Part shown: positions 48,041-56,775 of the stretch, in pieces
How positions within the stretch are numbered: the first letter of the stretch is position 1
How the letters are laid out: every line of letters begins with the position of its first letter
DNA from: Streptomyces spiramyceticus
Lineage (GTDB): Bacteria > Actinomycetota > Actinomycetes > Streptomycetales > Streptomycetaceae
Assembly: GCF_028807635.1 (NCBI RefSeq)
Contig: NZ_JARBAX010000001.1
Location: 819,001-883,000 of the forward strand
Direction of reading: 5' to 3'
DNA: 64,000 nt
The notes under the pieces: generated by a model
Database searches by the model: none
Told to the model about the DNA's origin: nothing
Seen by the model: the letters and a program-made list of their open reading frames with translations, nothing else
Program-made: the position numbers and the translations under genes

Positions 48041-49669
48041 ATGGACACTCAGGGCGGAATCACCGTGCAGCGCGCTCTGGAGCTGCCGGGGCTGCGCGGC
48101 GGGCTCCCCGAGGTGGTCGCAGGCGCCGACCGTCTGAACCGCACGGTCCGCTGGGTGCACGCCGGCGAGGTGCCGAACATCGCGTCGCTGCTCAAGGGCG
48201 GCGAGCTGCTCCTCACCACCGGCCTCGGCCTCGGTACGCGCCCCGCCGAGCAGCGCGCCTTCGTACGCCGCCTCGCCGAGCGCGGGATCGCGGCCCTGGT
48301 GGTGGAGCTGGGGCCGCGCTTCAGCCGGCTGCCCTCGACCATCGTGGAGACCGCGCGGGCGGCCGGCCTGCCGCTCGTGCAGCTGCACCGCGAGGTGCCG
48401 TTCGTATCGGTCACCGAAGAGGTCCACACCGAGATCGTCAACGGCCACTACACGCTTTTGCGGCGGGCCGAAGAGGTGCACCGCCGCTGCACGGAGGCGC
48501 TGCTCGACGGGGGCGGGATTCCCCAGGTCCTCGGCATCCTCGCCGACTTCACCGCCAACCCCGTCTTCCTCGAAACGGCGGACGGGCAGCTCCTCTACGC
48601 GGCCGCGCCCGAGTCGGGCGAGGCCTGCGCCGACCCGCTCCAGGTGTGGGAAGGCCTGCGCGGGCAGCGGGAGGCACGCGAGGCGGGCCCGCCCGCGAAC
48701 GGCGTGCTGGTGGACGTACCGGGCGGCGGCCACGGCGCGGGCGCGGTACGGGCCAGGATCGCCCTGCTCGCCGTCTCGGCGCCTCTCCTTCCCGTCCACC
48801 GGATCGCGGCCGAGCGGGCGGCCGGAATCCTCGCGGTGGTCCTGATGCAGGCACGCCAGGAGGAGGAGCTGGCCGCGCGTGGACGCGGCGACTTCCTCAC
48901 CGACCTGGCGGAGGGCCGTATCGCTGCCGAGGACGCGCCCGCGCAGGCCAGGGTGCTCGGCTTCAAGCCGGGCGAGGGCCCGCTGCTCCCCGTCGTGATG
49001 CGGCTCGCGGCCGAGCTGGCTCCTGCGGGCAACTGGGCGGTGCTGGCGCGGGCCGTCCTGGAGGAGCTGTCCTCGGTCGGCGTGCCGGTCCTGCTGGGCG
49101 TACGCCCCGTGGAGGGCCGCGTACCTCTGCTGCTCGGCCTGCGCTCCGAATCGGAACGTACGGCGGTCGCCGACCGGGTGGCCGCGGCCCTGCGCGCCGG
49201 TGTGGAGCGGGCCGGCCTGGAGCGCGCGGGCGGCCATCCGCCGGTCGTGGTGGTCGGCGTCGCGGGCAGCTGGGCGGCAGCATCGGCGGGCCTGCGGCAC
49301 GCGGCGGAAACCGCCACGGCGGCCCAGGGGCTCTCCGACCGCCCCTGGTACGACGCCCGGCGCCTCGACATCGACCTTCTCCTGTGGCGCCTGCGGGACC
49401 ATCCGGACCTGGCGGCCTTCGTGGACCGGGCGATCGGCCCCCTCCGCGACCACGACCGCACGTCCCGCCCGCCCCTGCTGCCCACCCTGCAGACGTATCT
49501 CGCGCACGCCGGCCGCAAGGCGGAGACAGCCCGCGAGCTCCACCTGAACCGCCAGACGCTCTACAACCGCCTGGCGCGCATCTCCGAACTCCTCGGCACG
49601 GACCTGGACGACCCCCAGACGGTCCTGGCCCTGAGCCTCGCGCTGCGGGCCCGCCGCCACACGTCCTGA
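48041..49669 (+). CDS. PucR-family transcriptional regulator
   Basis: 542-residue activator. N-terminal PucR domain (VQRALELPGLRGGLPEVVAG, WVHAGEVPNIASLLKGGELL, IAALVVELGPRFSRLPSTIV), a variable middle region, and the C-terminal HTH_30 domain (LQTYLAHAGRKAETARELHL, NRQTLYNRLARISELLGTDL). PucR proteins control purine, polyamine or GABA catabolism. Read divergently from the permease-amine oxidase operon, its likely target. TAGCGT eight nt before the ATG could be a -10, giving a leaderless message; no RBS is seen. The 192-bp spacer has GTCGAGGCGAC and CGACGAGTTGTCG half-site-like repeats. Confidence 0.87.
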   Translation: MDTQGGITVQRALELPGLRGGLPEVVAGADRLNRTVRWVHAGEVPNIASLLKGGELLLTTGLGLGTRPAEQRAFVRRLAERGIAALVVELGPRFSRLPSTIVETARAAGLPLVQLHREVPFVSVTEEVHTEIVNGHYTLLRRAEEVHRRCTEALLDGGGIPQVLGILADFTANPVFLETADGQLLYAAAPESGEACADPLQVWEGLRGQREAREAGPPANGVLVDVPGGGHGAGAVRARIALLAVSAPLLPVHRIAAERAAGILAVVLMQARQEEELAARGRGDFLTDLAEGRIAAEDAPAQARVLGFKPGEGPLLPVVMRLAAELAPAGNWAVLARAVLEELSSVGVPVLLGVRPVEGRVPLLLGLRSESERTAVADRVAAALRAGVERAGLERAGGHPPVVVVGVAGSWAAASAGLRHAAETATAAQGLSDRPWYDARRLDIDLLLWRLRDHPDLAAFVDRAIGPLRDHDRTSRPPLLPTLQTYLAHAGRKAETARELHLNRQTLYNRLARISELLGTDLDDPQTVLALSLALRARRHTS

Positions 49670-49684
49670 CCCGACCCAACCGCC

Positions 49685-50788
49685 CTAACCGGTCAACTCG
49701 TCGTACACACTCAGCACCTGCGCGACGGTGTCGTCCTCCGTGGGCCAATGGGCGGCCTGCGCCCTGCCCGCGTCAGCCAGCAACTGCCGTCGCGCCGGGT
49801 CGGTCAGCAGCCGGACGACGGCTCCCGCGAGCGCGTCGGTGTCCCCGTACGGCACGAGTTCGGCCGCGTCGCCCACCAGCTCTGGCACCCCGCCGACCGC
49901 GGTGGCGACCAGCGGAACCCCCGCGCGCAGAGCCTCCTGCGCGACGACGGACCGCCCCTCCCACTTGCTGGCGAGCACCGCGACGTCGGCGACCGCAAAC
50001 AGATCGGCGATGTCGTCACGACGGCCGATGAGCTTGACGGGCAGCGACTCGTCCTCGATACGACGCTGAAGGGCCGCCCGCTCGCGCCCCTCACCCGCAA
50101 CGATCAGCAGCGGCACGGGGTCGAGGTCGCGCCACGCACGGGTGGCGTCCAGCAGCGTTCCGTACCCCCTGCCCCGGACCAGGCTGCCGACCGCAATGAT
50201 CAACGGCCGTTCCACCGCACCCAGTTCGGCCCGCGCCTTGCCTTCCTTGACGCGCGCGGCCGGCAGCGGCGCGGGCACACTGACCGGCGCGAGCCGCGCG
50301 TCACGCGCACCCCGCCGACGGGCCCGGTCGACCAGATCGGACGACGTACCGAGCACAACCGCGGCCGCCTTGGCCGCCCTTCGTTCCAACAGTCGTACGA
50401 CATGACCGCGCGGGCCGTCGGCATGCGCCCGGGTGTGCCAGGTGACCACCAGCGGAATCCCCCACCCTCGCAGTGCCAACGTGCTCCGTACGGCGGCGTG
50501 GAGCCCGTGCGCGTGCACCAGGTCGGCCCCGGCACAGGCGGACCGCAGCGCGCCTACTGCGGCGGGATCGCTCCTCCTGGGTACGGACACGAACTGCGCG
50601 CCGGCACCGCCGAAGTCGTAACCCGGCTCCAGCCCCGCAGGGGCGCACACGGTCACCCGCAGCCCCCGCGCGACGAGCCCGGCGGCCAGGGACCTGACGT
50701 GCGTACTGCTGCCCGCGCTGCCGCCGCCCAGCACTTGGACCACGCTCAGCGGCGACTGACCGTACGGCGGGACCGGGGTGCTGCTCAC
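49685..50788 (-). CDS. Glycosyltransferase, GT4 family
   Basis: 367-residue GT-B transferase. N-terminal LSVVQVLGGGSAGSSTHVRS (acceptor loop), LVHAHGLHAAVRSTLALRG; C-terminal IIAVGSLVRGRGYGTLLDAT, VKLIGRRDDIADLFAVADVA and the E-x7-E block SKWEGRSVVAQEALRAGVPL. GTG start chosen from AGGAGC five nt upstream; the frame before it is not protein-like. Sugar and acceptor unknown. Converges with pucR (15 bp between stops), while the 666 bp upstream hold only repeats. Confidence 0.87.
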   Translation of the reverse strand: MSSTPVPPYGQSPLSVVQVLGGGSAGSSTHVRSLAAGLVARGLRVTVCAPAGLEPGYDFGGAGAQFVSVPRRSDPAAVGALRSACAGADLVHAHGLHAAVRSTLALRGWGIPLVVTWHTRAHADGPRGHVVRLLERRAAKAAAVVLGTSSDLVDRARRRGARDARLAPVSVPAPLPAARVKEGKARAELGAVERPLIIAVGSLVRGRGYGTLLDATRAWRDLDPVPLLIVAGEGRERAALQRRIEDESLPVKLIGRRDDIADLFAVADVAVLASKWEGRSVVAQEALRAGVPLVATAVGGVPELVGDAAELVPYGDTDALAGAVVRLLTDPARRQLLADAGRAQAAHWPTEDDTVAQVLSVYDELTG

Positions 50789-50959
50789 GGAGCTCCTGAG
50801 TCGACGTCGGTGCGGGGTACGCACGCGGTGCAGGCCCAAGAATGCCAGCCCGCACGCGCGTTCCGGCACCGCAGAACGACCGAACCGGCAGCCGACCCCC
50901 ACAACGACCACACAGGGACCACCCACATGGGTGAACCCAGGAGGTTGTGGGGCCACGAT

Positions 50960-51083
50960 TGGTGCCGAGGTGCGGGGCCGGTGTTGGTGCCGGGGGCCGG
51001 GGCGGTGCGGGGCCCTGTCGTGGTGCCGGGGGCGGGACGCTGCGGGGCCGGTGGTGGTGCCGGGGGCCGGGGCCTACGGGAGC
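50960..51083. repeat. G-rich degenerate tandem repeat, about 35-bp unit
   Basis: Four units each starting GGTGCCG at 50960, 50985, 51021 and 51055, with a shared core GGTGCCGGGGGC, then TGCGGGGCC. Spacing 25, 36 and 34 bp. Runs of three to five G suggest possible G-quadruplex formation on the plus strand. Confidence 0.7.
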
Positions 51084-51085
51084 GG

Positions 51086-51381
51086 CATTCGGGACTGCAT
51101 GATTTAGCTGCGATCCCGGGTCACCGAAAGCCTCCCGGCGTCCCGCGCACAAATCACGTTTTACGTCCCGAACACCACTCCCTACGGCCCCGTCCCCCTC
51201 CCGTACGTCGCAAATCATCGACCGGCGCCGGTTGCGGACCGGGTGAACGGGGTGGGAACGGCGGCGAGGGGGCGGGACGCGCAGGGGGCGCTGTTCGGGA
51301 CGTAAAGCGTGATTTGTGCGCCAGTTACTGGCCTCGCACACGCAGCCCCCGCACCGCAGCTAAATCATGCAGTCCCGAATG
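51086..51381. repeat. Nested inverted-repeat element, 296 bp
   Basis: Outer arms 51086-51112 and 51355-51381 are a perfect 27-bp inverted repeat (left arm begins CATTCGGGACTGCATGATTT). Inner arms 51145-51174 and 51292-51321 match at 29 of 30 bp (right arm begins TGTTCGGGACGTAAAGCG). Each arm contains TTCGGGAC followed by TGATTT, so outer and inner arms are also related to each other; a further GATGATTTGCGACG lies on the minus strand near 51210. No coding frame. Confidence 0.85.
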
Positions 51382-51454
51382 GCGCCCCCGGAGCGGCCCG
51401 ACCCCGCACGGGGCCCACCCGGCGCAAGCCAAACCCCACCCCCCGCCAACCGCG

Positions 51455-53194
51455 TTACGCGTCCGCGCGCGCAGCCGCCAGCAGTTCTTCCGCGTGCGCC
51501 CGCGCCGTCTCCGAGTCCTCCTGGCCCGCCAGCATCCGCGACAGCTCCCGGACCCGGGCCTCGCCTTCCAGCACCGTGACGCCACTCCTCGTCACCGACC
51601 CGTCGTTGGTCTTTTCCACCAGCAGCTGCCGATCAGCAAACGCCGCGACCTGCGGCAAGTGCGTCACCACAACCACCTGCGCCGACTTGGCAAGCTTCGC
51701 CAGCCGCCGCCCGACCTCGACCGCCGCCTTGCCGCCGACGCCCGCGTCGACCTCGTCGAAGAGATACGTAGGCACCGGATCGGACCCGGCGAAGACGACC
51801 TCCACGGCGAGCATCACCCGCGAGAGCTCACCGCCCGAGGCGCCCTTGGCAATCGGCCGAGGCTGTGCACCGGGGTGGGGAGCGAGCAGCAGCTCGACCT
51901 CGTCCGCACCGGACGACCCGTATGCCACAAGCCGCCCGCCCACCTCGATCCCGTTCTCCCGGTCCTCGACCTGCCGGATATCGATCGAGACGCGCGCATG
52001 CGGCATGGCAAGGGAGGCCAGTTCAGCGGTGACGGCGTCGGCGAACCGCTGAGCCGCATCCGTACGGGCATCGGTCAAGGCCTGGGCGAGCCCCGCGAGT
52101 TCGCCCCGCAATGCGTCCCGCTCGGCCGTCAGCTCACCGATCCGGTCGTCGTCGCCCTCCAGCTCGGTGAGCCGCGCCGCACTCTCCTGCGCCCACGCAA
52201 GTACGGCGCTGATGTCCTCGCCGTACTTCCGGGTGAGCTGGTTGAGGGCCGCGCGCCGTTCCTCCACCGCGGACAGCCGCAGCGGATCGGCGTCGAGATT
52301 GTCGGCGTACCCGGCGAGCTCCCCCGCCACGTCGCCCAACAGGATCCCGATCTCACCGATTCGCTCAGCAAGCACGGCAAGCGCGGGGTCATGGGCGCGT
52401 ACGGCGTCCAGCGCCCTGTGCGCCCCGGCGACCAGTGTGGTGGCGTCGACGCTCTCGGGGTCCTCGGGGTTCCCGGCGAGCGCGGCATGAGCCACGGACG
52501 CGGCGGATGCCAGTGCCTCGGCGTGCCCGAGGCGCTCCGCCTCGGCGGCGAGTTCGACGTCCTCGCCGGCCAGCGGTTCGACGCCCGCGATCTCTTCGAG
52601 CCCGAAGCGCAGCAGATCCGCCTCCTGCGCCCGCTCACGCGCCCGCGTGGTCAGCTCGTCCAGCTCGACCGCGACAGTCCTGAGCCGCCGGTACGCGGCC
52701 GCGTACTTCGCATGGGGTACGGCGACGGCGTCGCCCGCGTACCGGTCGAGAGCCTGCCGCTGGCGGGCCGGGCGCAGCAGACCTTGCTGGTCGGTCTGGC
52801 CGTGTACGGCGACGAGGTCGTCGGCCAGCTCGGCAAGCAGCCCCACCGGAACCGAACGCCCGCCGACATGGGCACGCGAACGCCCCTCGGCCGAGACGGT
52901 CCGGCTGACCAGCAACGCCCCGTCGTCGAGTTCGGCGCCGGCTTCCGCGGCCCGTACGGCGGCGGGCGCGTCGGCGGGCAGGGTGATCCGCCCCTCGACG
53001 ACCGCCGCTTTGGCCCCGATCCGCACCAGGGCAGGGTCGGCGCGTCCGCCGAGCAGCAGCCCGAGGCTGGTGACGACCATGGTCTTGCCCGCGCCCGTCT
53101 CGCCGGTCACCGCGGTGAACCCGGGTGACAGCTCGACGACAGCATCGTCAATGACGCCCAGCGACCGTATCCGCATCTCCTCCAACACGGACAC
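51455..53194 (-). CDS. recN: DNA repair protein RecN
   Basis: 579-residue SMC-like ATPase for double-strand break repair. Walker A in FTAVTGETGAGKTMVVTSLG, central coiled coil (ERIGEIGILLGDVAGELAGY, VEERRAALNQLTRKYGEDI, DRIGELTAERDALRGELAGL), signature KGASGGELSRVMLAVEVV, and Walker B PTYLFDEVDAGVGGKAAVEV, then QVVVVTHLPQVAAFADRQL. GTG start (VSVLEEMRIRSLGVIDDAVV); an ATG six codons in is too close to GGAGGAG to be used. I found no LexA-type box upstream. Confidence 0.95.
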   Translation of the reverse strand: MSVLEEMRIRSLGVIDDAVVELSPGFTAVTGETGAGKTMVVTSLGLLLGGRADPALVRIGAKAAVVEGRITLPADAPAAVRAAEAGAELDDGALLVSRTVSAEGRSRAHVGGRSVPVGLLAELADDLVAVHGQTDQQGLLRPARQRQALDRYAGDAVAVPHAKYAAAYRRLRTVAVELDELTTRARERAQEADLLRFGLEEIAGVEPLAGEDVELAAEAERLGHAEALASAASVAHAALAGNPEDPESVDATTLVAGAHRALDAVRAHDPALAVLAERIGEIGILLGDVAGELAGYADNLDADPLRLSAVEERRAALNQLTRKYGEDISAVLAWAQESAARLTELEGDDDRIGELTAERDALRGELAGLAQALTDARTDAAQRFADAVTAELASLAMPHARVSIDIRQVEDRENGIEVGGRLVAYGSSGADEVELLLAPHPGAQPRPIAKGASGGELSRVMLAVEVVFAGSDPVPTYLFDEVDAGVGGKAAVEVGRRLAKLAKSAQVVVVTHLPQVAAFADRQLLVEKTNDGSVTRSGVTVLEGEARVRELSRMLAGQEDSETARAHAEELLAAARADA

Positions 53195-53328
53195 GACCTT
53201 ACGAGGTCCGGGCCCCGCTGTGCGACGGACCCCACACCACCACTCCTAGGACGGTACGGAAAACCCCACCCTCAAGACGGGTGATCACCCCATGGCGGGG
53301 CTCCTCCCTCAGGCCGCACTCTGATTCC

Positions 53329-54654
53329 ATGAGTTCGGGATTGGCAAGATCAGCCCTGCGTGGCCACCGCCCCGCCTTCGTCGGCACCGCGGTTGCGGCG
53401 CTTTTCGCGGCGACCGTGGTGAGCGCGTCGACAACCATGCTGACGGTCACGAGCACGGACGGCGTGTCCGTGCATGTCGCCGACATGGCCACGGTCCTGC
53501 TGATCGGTTCGATCTACATGTCGATATTCGTGGTCGTGTCGACGATGGGCACGGCAGTGGTCCAGCAGCACCGCGAGCTCGCCCTGGTACGGGCGATCGG
53601 CGCCCGCCCCCGCCAAGTCCGACGGGCCGTGGCCACCCAGGCGCTGGCAGCCTCCGTACCGGCCGCGCTGGCCGGTTTCGCGCTCGGCGGGGCGCTGGCC
53701 CGGCCGTGGTTCGACGGGATGCGGGACCACGGCCTGATCCCGCCCGAGGTGACGTACCAGTTCAGCTGGATCGCGCTGCCGGTCAGCTTCGCCGTGGCCG
53801 TGGTGACCTCAACAGCCGCCGCCCTGCTGGCTTCCCTGCGCTTCTCGCTGCTGCGCCCGGCCAAGGCGCTCGAGGAGGCGTCGGCGGGCCGTCGCGGCCT
53901 CGGTGTGGTGCGGGCCCCGCTCGGTCTGATCTCCGTCGGGGGCGGTGTCGCCCTGTCCATAGTGCTGTCCGGGCAGCCTGCGGCGGAGGCGAGCGAGGGC
54001 GCGTTTCTCGTGCTGATTCTCTTCTGCGTGGGCGCCGGACTTCTCGGCCCGCGGATCGTGGGCCCCGCGGCCTGGCTCGTCTCCGCACCCGCCCAGCGGC
54101 TGGGCAGCAGCGCACGTCTGGCCATGCTCAACGTCCGCTCGCAGCCGCGCCGCTTCTCCGCCGCGGTCGTGCCGCTCGTCCTGGTCGTGGGCTTCGGCCT
54201 GACCAAGATCGGGATGCGTACGACGGCCCAGCACCGCACCGGCTCCGCGGGCAGCGCGGGCGAGGTCTGGCTGGACTACGCCGGCACGGGTCTGTACGCG
54301 GGCTTCGCGGCCATCGCCGCGGCGAACACCCTCGCCATGATCTCCTTCGAACGCCGCCGGGACGTCGCCCTGCTCCGCGTGATCGGCGCGCTCCCCCGGC
54401 AGATACGGGCGATGGCCGCCTGGGAGGCAGGCATCGTGGCGCTCACGGCGCTGGTGCTGGGCGGCGTCATCTCGCTGGCCACGCTCGCACCGATCCTCGC
54501 GACAGCCTTCGGCTCACCGTTGCCGTACATCCCGTGGACGGTGGCGGCAGGCGTCGCGGGCGGCACGCTGCTGCTGACCGTGCTCGCCACGGGCCTGCCC
54601 GTGCAGTCCGCGATGCGCCGCCGCGCGACAGCCACGGTCAGCGCGACGGCGTAA
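53329..54654 (+). CDS. FtsX-like ABC permease, no ATPase nearby
   Basis: 441-residue membrane protein with duplicated FtsX units: helices at GTAVAALFAATVVSASTTML, MATVLLIGSIYMSIFVVVST followed by QQHRELALVRAIGARPRQVR, and again ISFERRRDVALLRVIGALPR after LYAGFAAIAAANTLAM. The layout fits MacB/LolC-type exporters or mechanotransmission permeases. No ATP-binding subunit gene flanks it, so it relies on one elsewhere or has lost its partner. ATG start lacks an obvious RBS. Converges with ppnK, 27 bp apart. Confidence 0.82.
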   Translation: MSSGLARSALRGHRPAFVGTAVAALFAATVVSASTTMLTVTSTDGVSVHVADMATVLLIGSIYMSIFVVVSTMGTAVVQQHRELALVRAIGARPRQVRRAVATQALAASVPAALAGFALGGALARPWFDGMRDHGLIPPEVTYQFSWIALPVSFAVAVVTSTAAALLASLRFSLLRPAKALEEASAGRRGLGVVRAPLGLISVGGGVALSIVLSGQPAAEASEGAFLVLILFCVGAGLLGPRIVGPAAWLVSAPAQRLGSSARLAMLNVRSQPRRFSAAVVPLVLVVGFGLTKIGMRTTAQHRTGSAGSAGEVWLDYAGTGLYAGFAAIAAANTLAMISFERRRDVALLRVIGALPRQIRAMAAWEAGIVALTALVLGGVISLATLAPILATAFGSPLPYIPWTVAAGVAGGTLLLTVLATGLPVQSAMRRRATATVSATA

Positions 54655-54681
54655 CGGACCCGAGGGGCGAGCCGTGCTGCG

Positions 54682-55644
54682 TCAGTGCGGCGCCCCGCGC
54701 CAGCCCGAAACGGGCAGGGCGAACTTGGCGACCAGCCGGTCGGTGAAGGACGCGTGGTGCAGCCGTGCCAGTCGTACGGGCACGGCCCCCCGCCGCACCT
54801 CCACGCGCGCCCCTGCGGGCAGTTCGACGGTCCTGCGCCCGTCGCACCACAGCACGCCGTGCGGCGTGTGCGGCTGCACCTCGACGGCCAGCACCGAGGA
54901 CGGCGACGTCACCAGCGGCTTGGCGAACAGCGCGTGCGCACTGATCGGCACCATCAGCAGCGCCTCGACCTCGGGCCAGACCACGGGCCCGCCCGCAGAA
55001 AAGGCGTACGCCGTGGACCCCGTGGGGGTGGCGCAGACGATGCCGTCGCAGCCGAAACCGGTCACCGGACGGCCGTCGATCTCCAGGACGACTTCGAGCA
55101 TCCGCTCGGGCGAGACCTTCTGCACGGCGGCCTCGTTGAGCGCCCAGTCCTCGTGCACGACGTCGCCGTTGTTGTGCACGAGGACGTCGAGGGTCATGCG
55201 TTCCTCGACCTCGTACGCACGCGTGACGACCCGGTCGACCACCTTGTCGAGGTCGTCGCGCTCGGCCTCCGCGAGGAAGCCGACACGGCCCAGGTTGACG
55301 CCGAGCATCGGCACCCCGGACGCACGCGCGAACTCGGCGCCGCGCAGCAGCGTTCCGTCCCCGCCCAGGACAACGAGCAGTTCACAGCCGTCGAGTACGT
55401 CGGGCGAGGCCTCCGCCACCGTCTCGACTGATGGCGGCAGCGGCAGGTCGGCAGCCTCGGCTGCCAGCACGCGCACGCCGAGGCCGCTGCGCAGCAGCCC
55501 CTGTACGACCAGTTCCGCACTGCGGATCGCCGCTGGGCGCCCGGTGTGCGCGAGCAGAAACACGGTGCGCGTCGATGCAGACGCAACCGCCGTCGCTGTC
55601 GTCGCCGTCGCTGTGGTTGTCGTCGTCGCTGTCGTCGTTGTCAA
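54682..55644 (-). CDS. ppnK: NAD kinase
   Basis: 320-residue kinase making NADP from NAD. GGDG motif in LLVVLGGDGTLLRGAEFARA, MLGVNLGRVGFLAEAERDDL, the NE motif DWALNEAAVQKVSPERMLEV and FGCDGIVCATPTGSTAYAFS. It starts with TTG overlapping the tlyA TGA (TTGA), preceded by GAGGGG, so translation is coupled to tlyA. The first 26 residues are a Thr/Ala run encoded by ACG/GCG simple repeats that precede the conserved TVFLLAHTGRPAAIRS. The tlyA-ppnK-recN order is typical of actinobacteria, though here the FtsX-like gene sits between ppnK and recN. Confidence 0.94.
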   Translation of the reverse strand: MTTTTATTTTTATATTATAVASASTRTVFLLAHTGRPAAIRSAELVVQGLLRSGLGVRVLAAEAADLPLPPSVETVAEASPDVLDGCELLVVLGGDGTLLRGAEFARASGVPMLGVNLGRVGFLAEAERDDLDKVVDRVVTRAYEVEERMTLDVLVHNNGDVVHEDWALNEAAVQKVSPERMLEVVLEIDGRPVTGFGCDGIVCATPTGSTAYAFSAGGPVVWPEVEALLMVPISAHALFAKPLVTSPSSVLAVEVQPHTPHGVLWCDGRRTVELPAGARVEVRRGAVPVRLARLHHASFTDRLVAKFALPVSGWRGAPH

Positions 55645-56456
55645 CTCGGCCCCTCCGCCACTGCACGGTCAACATCCGCCGGGTCGAGTTCAGGAGCCCC
55701 CGCCCGGAGCCAGAGAAAGTATTCGACATTTCCCGAAGGCCCGGGCAGCGGACTGGCGGTGACGCCCCGTACGCCGAGACCGAGCTCCCACGCCTGCCGC
55801 GCCACTGCCCGTACCGTTTCCGCCCGCAGTTCAGGACTGCGCACGACCCCGCCGCTGCCCAGCCGGTCCTTGCCCACCTCGAACTGCGGCTTGACCATCA
55901 TCACGAGGTCGGCATCGGGCGACGCGCACCGCACCAGCGCCGGCAGCACCAGCCCCAAAGGGATGAAGGACAGATCGCCGACGATGAGGTCCACCGGCTC
56001 CCCGTCGATCGTGTCGGGTGTCATTTCCCGCACGTTGGTACGGTCCTTGACGGTCACGCGTTCATCCGACTGCAAAGACCAGGCGAGCTGCCCGTAACCG
56101 ACGTCCACCGCGACGACATGCCCGGCCCCGGCCCGCAGCAGCACATCGGTGAAGCCGCCGGTCGACGCCCCCGCGTCCAGCGCCCGCCGCCCCTCCACCT
56201 TCAGCCCGAGCGGTACGAACGCCTCCAGGGCGCCGGCCAGCTTGTGCCCGCCCCGCGAGACGTAGTCGGGGTCGTTGTCGTCCTTGAGCACCACGACGGC
56301 GGCGCTGGTCTCGACCTGCGTGGCGGCCTTGGTCGCGACGGCGCCGCCCACCTTCACCCGCCCTGCGGCGATCAGCTGGCTCGCGTGCTCCCGTGAGCGG
56401 GCGAGTTTCCGGCGGACCAGCTCGGCGTCGAGGCGTCGGCGCGCGACTCCTGCCAC
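55641..56456 (-). CDS. tlyA: TlyA-family rRNA 2'-O-methyltransferase
   Basis: 271-residue protein: S4 RNA-binding domain at residues 7-65 (RRRLDAELVRRKLARSREHA, AAGRVKVGGAVATKA) and FtsJ-like methyltransferase domain with SAM motif RRALDAGASTGGFTDVLLRA, then VVAVDVGYGQLAWSLQSDE, LIVGDLSFIPLGLVLPALV and MMVKPQFEVGKDRLGSGGVV. TlyA methylates cytidines in 16S and 23S rRNA; related proteins confer capreomycin sensitivity. GTG start. Seven bp after the small gene upstream and coupled to ppnK downstream. Confidence 0.93.
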   Translation of the reverse strand: MAGVARRRLDAELVRRKLARSREHASQLIAAGRVKVGGAVATKAATQVETSAAVVVLKDDNDPDYVSRGGHKLAGALEAFVPLGLKVEGRRALDAGASTGGFTDVLLRAGAGHVVAVDVGYGQLAWSLQSDERVTVKDRTNVREMTPDTIDGEPVDLIVGDLSFIPLGLVLPALVRCASPDADLVMMVKPQFEVGKDRLGSGGVVRSPELRAETVRAVARQAWELGLGVRGVTASPLPGPSGNVEYFLWLRAGAPELDPADVDRAVAEGPS

Positions 56457-56463
56457 GTTCGGT

Positions 56464-56733
56464 TCAGCTCCTGTTGTCGTACGACGAAGGGGGCGCCGGA
56501 GGTCCCGGGCGGGCGTCCAGCGCGGTCAGCGCCTCACGCAGCCCCCGATGTACATCCTCGTACACCTCGATGTGCCCGTCCGCCGGGAGGTGGTCGGCGT
56601 CCCCGAGCCGCTCCAGCAGGGCGTCCACATCGGCGTGCCCGGTGGGGGTGCGCTCCACCCCGATCGGTGCGGGGGCAGCCGGGTCGTACGCCGGCTCGGG
56701 CCCGCCCGTCGATCCCGCCGTCTCGTCGTTCAT
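56464..56733 (-). CDS. Small acidic hypothetical protein
   Basis: 89 residues: disordered Pro/Ala-rich first half (GSTGGPEPAYDPAAPAPIG) and a helical block DVDALLERLGDADHLPADGH, then IEVYEDVHRGLREALTALD. No signal or membrane segment. It begins the operon with tlyA (7 bp) and ppnK and seems regularly present there in Streptomyces. Function unknown. ATG start; the divergent SCP2 gene begins 42 bp away. Confidence 0.7.
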   Translation of the reverse strand: MNDETAGSTGGPEPAYDPAAPAPIGVERTPTGHADVDALLERLGDADHLPADGHIEVYEDVHRGLREALTALDARPGPPAPPSSYDNRS

Positions 56734-56775
56734 GCCCCGACGCTACCCCGAAGCGCTGGGGTACCGTCGATCCCG

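Larger units (their letters stand above)
50789..51454. other. Gene-free, repeat-rich stretch between GT4 gene and recN
   Basis: 666 bp without a convincing gene. From left to right: promoter region of the GT4 gene (50789-50955), four G-rich degenerate tandem units (50960-51083), a large nested inverted repeat (51086-51381), then 70 bp of GC-rich sequence to the recN stop. Long frames crossing it do not show codon bias. Confidence 0.8.

Noticed and set aside
49748..53128. Very long plus-strand frame (over 1100 codons) across the GT4 gene, repeats and recN
   Set aside because: Same shadow effect. Its composition is not protein-like, and real genes with clear motifs lie on the minus strand.
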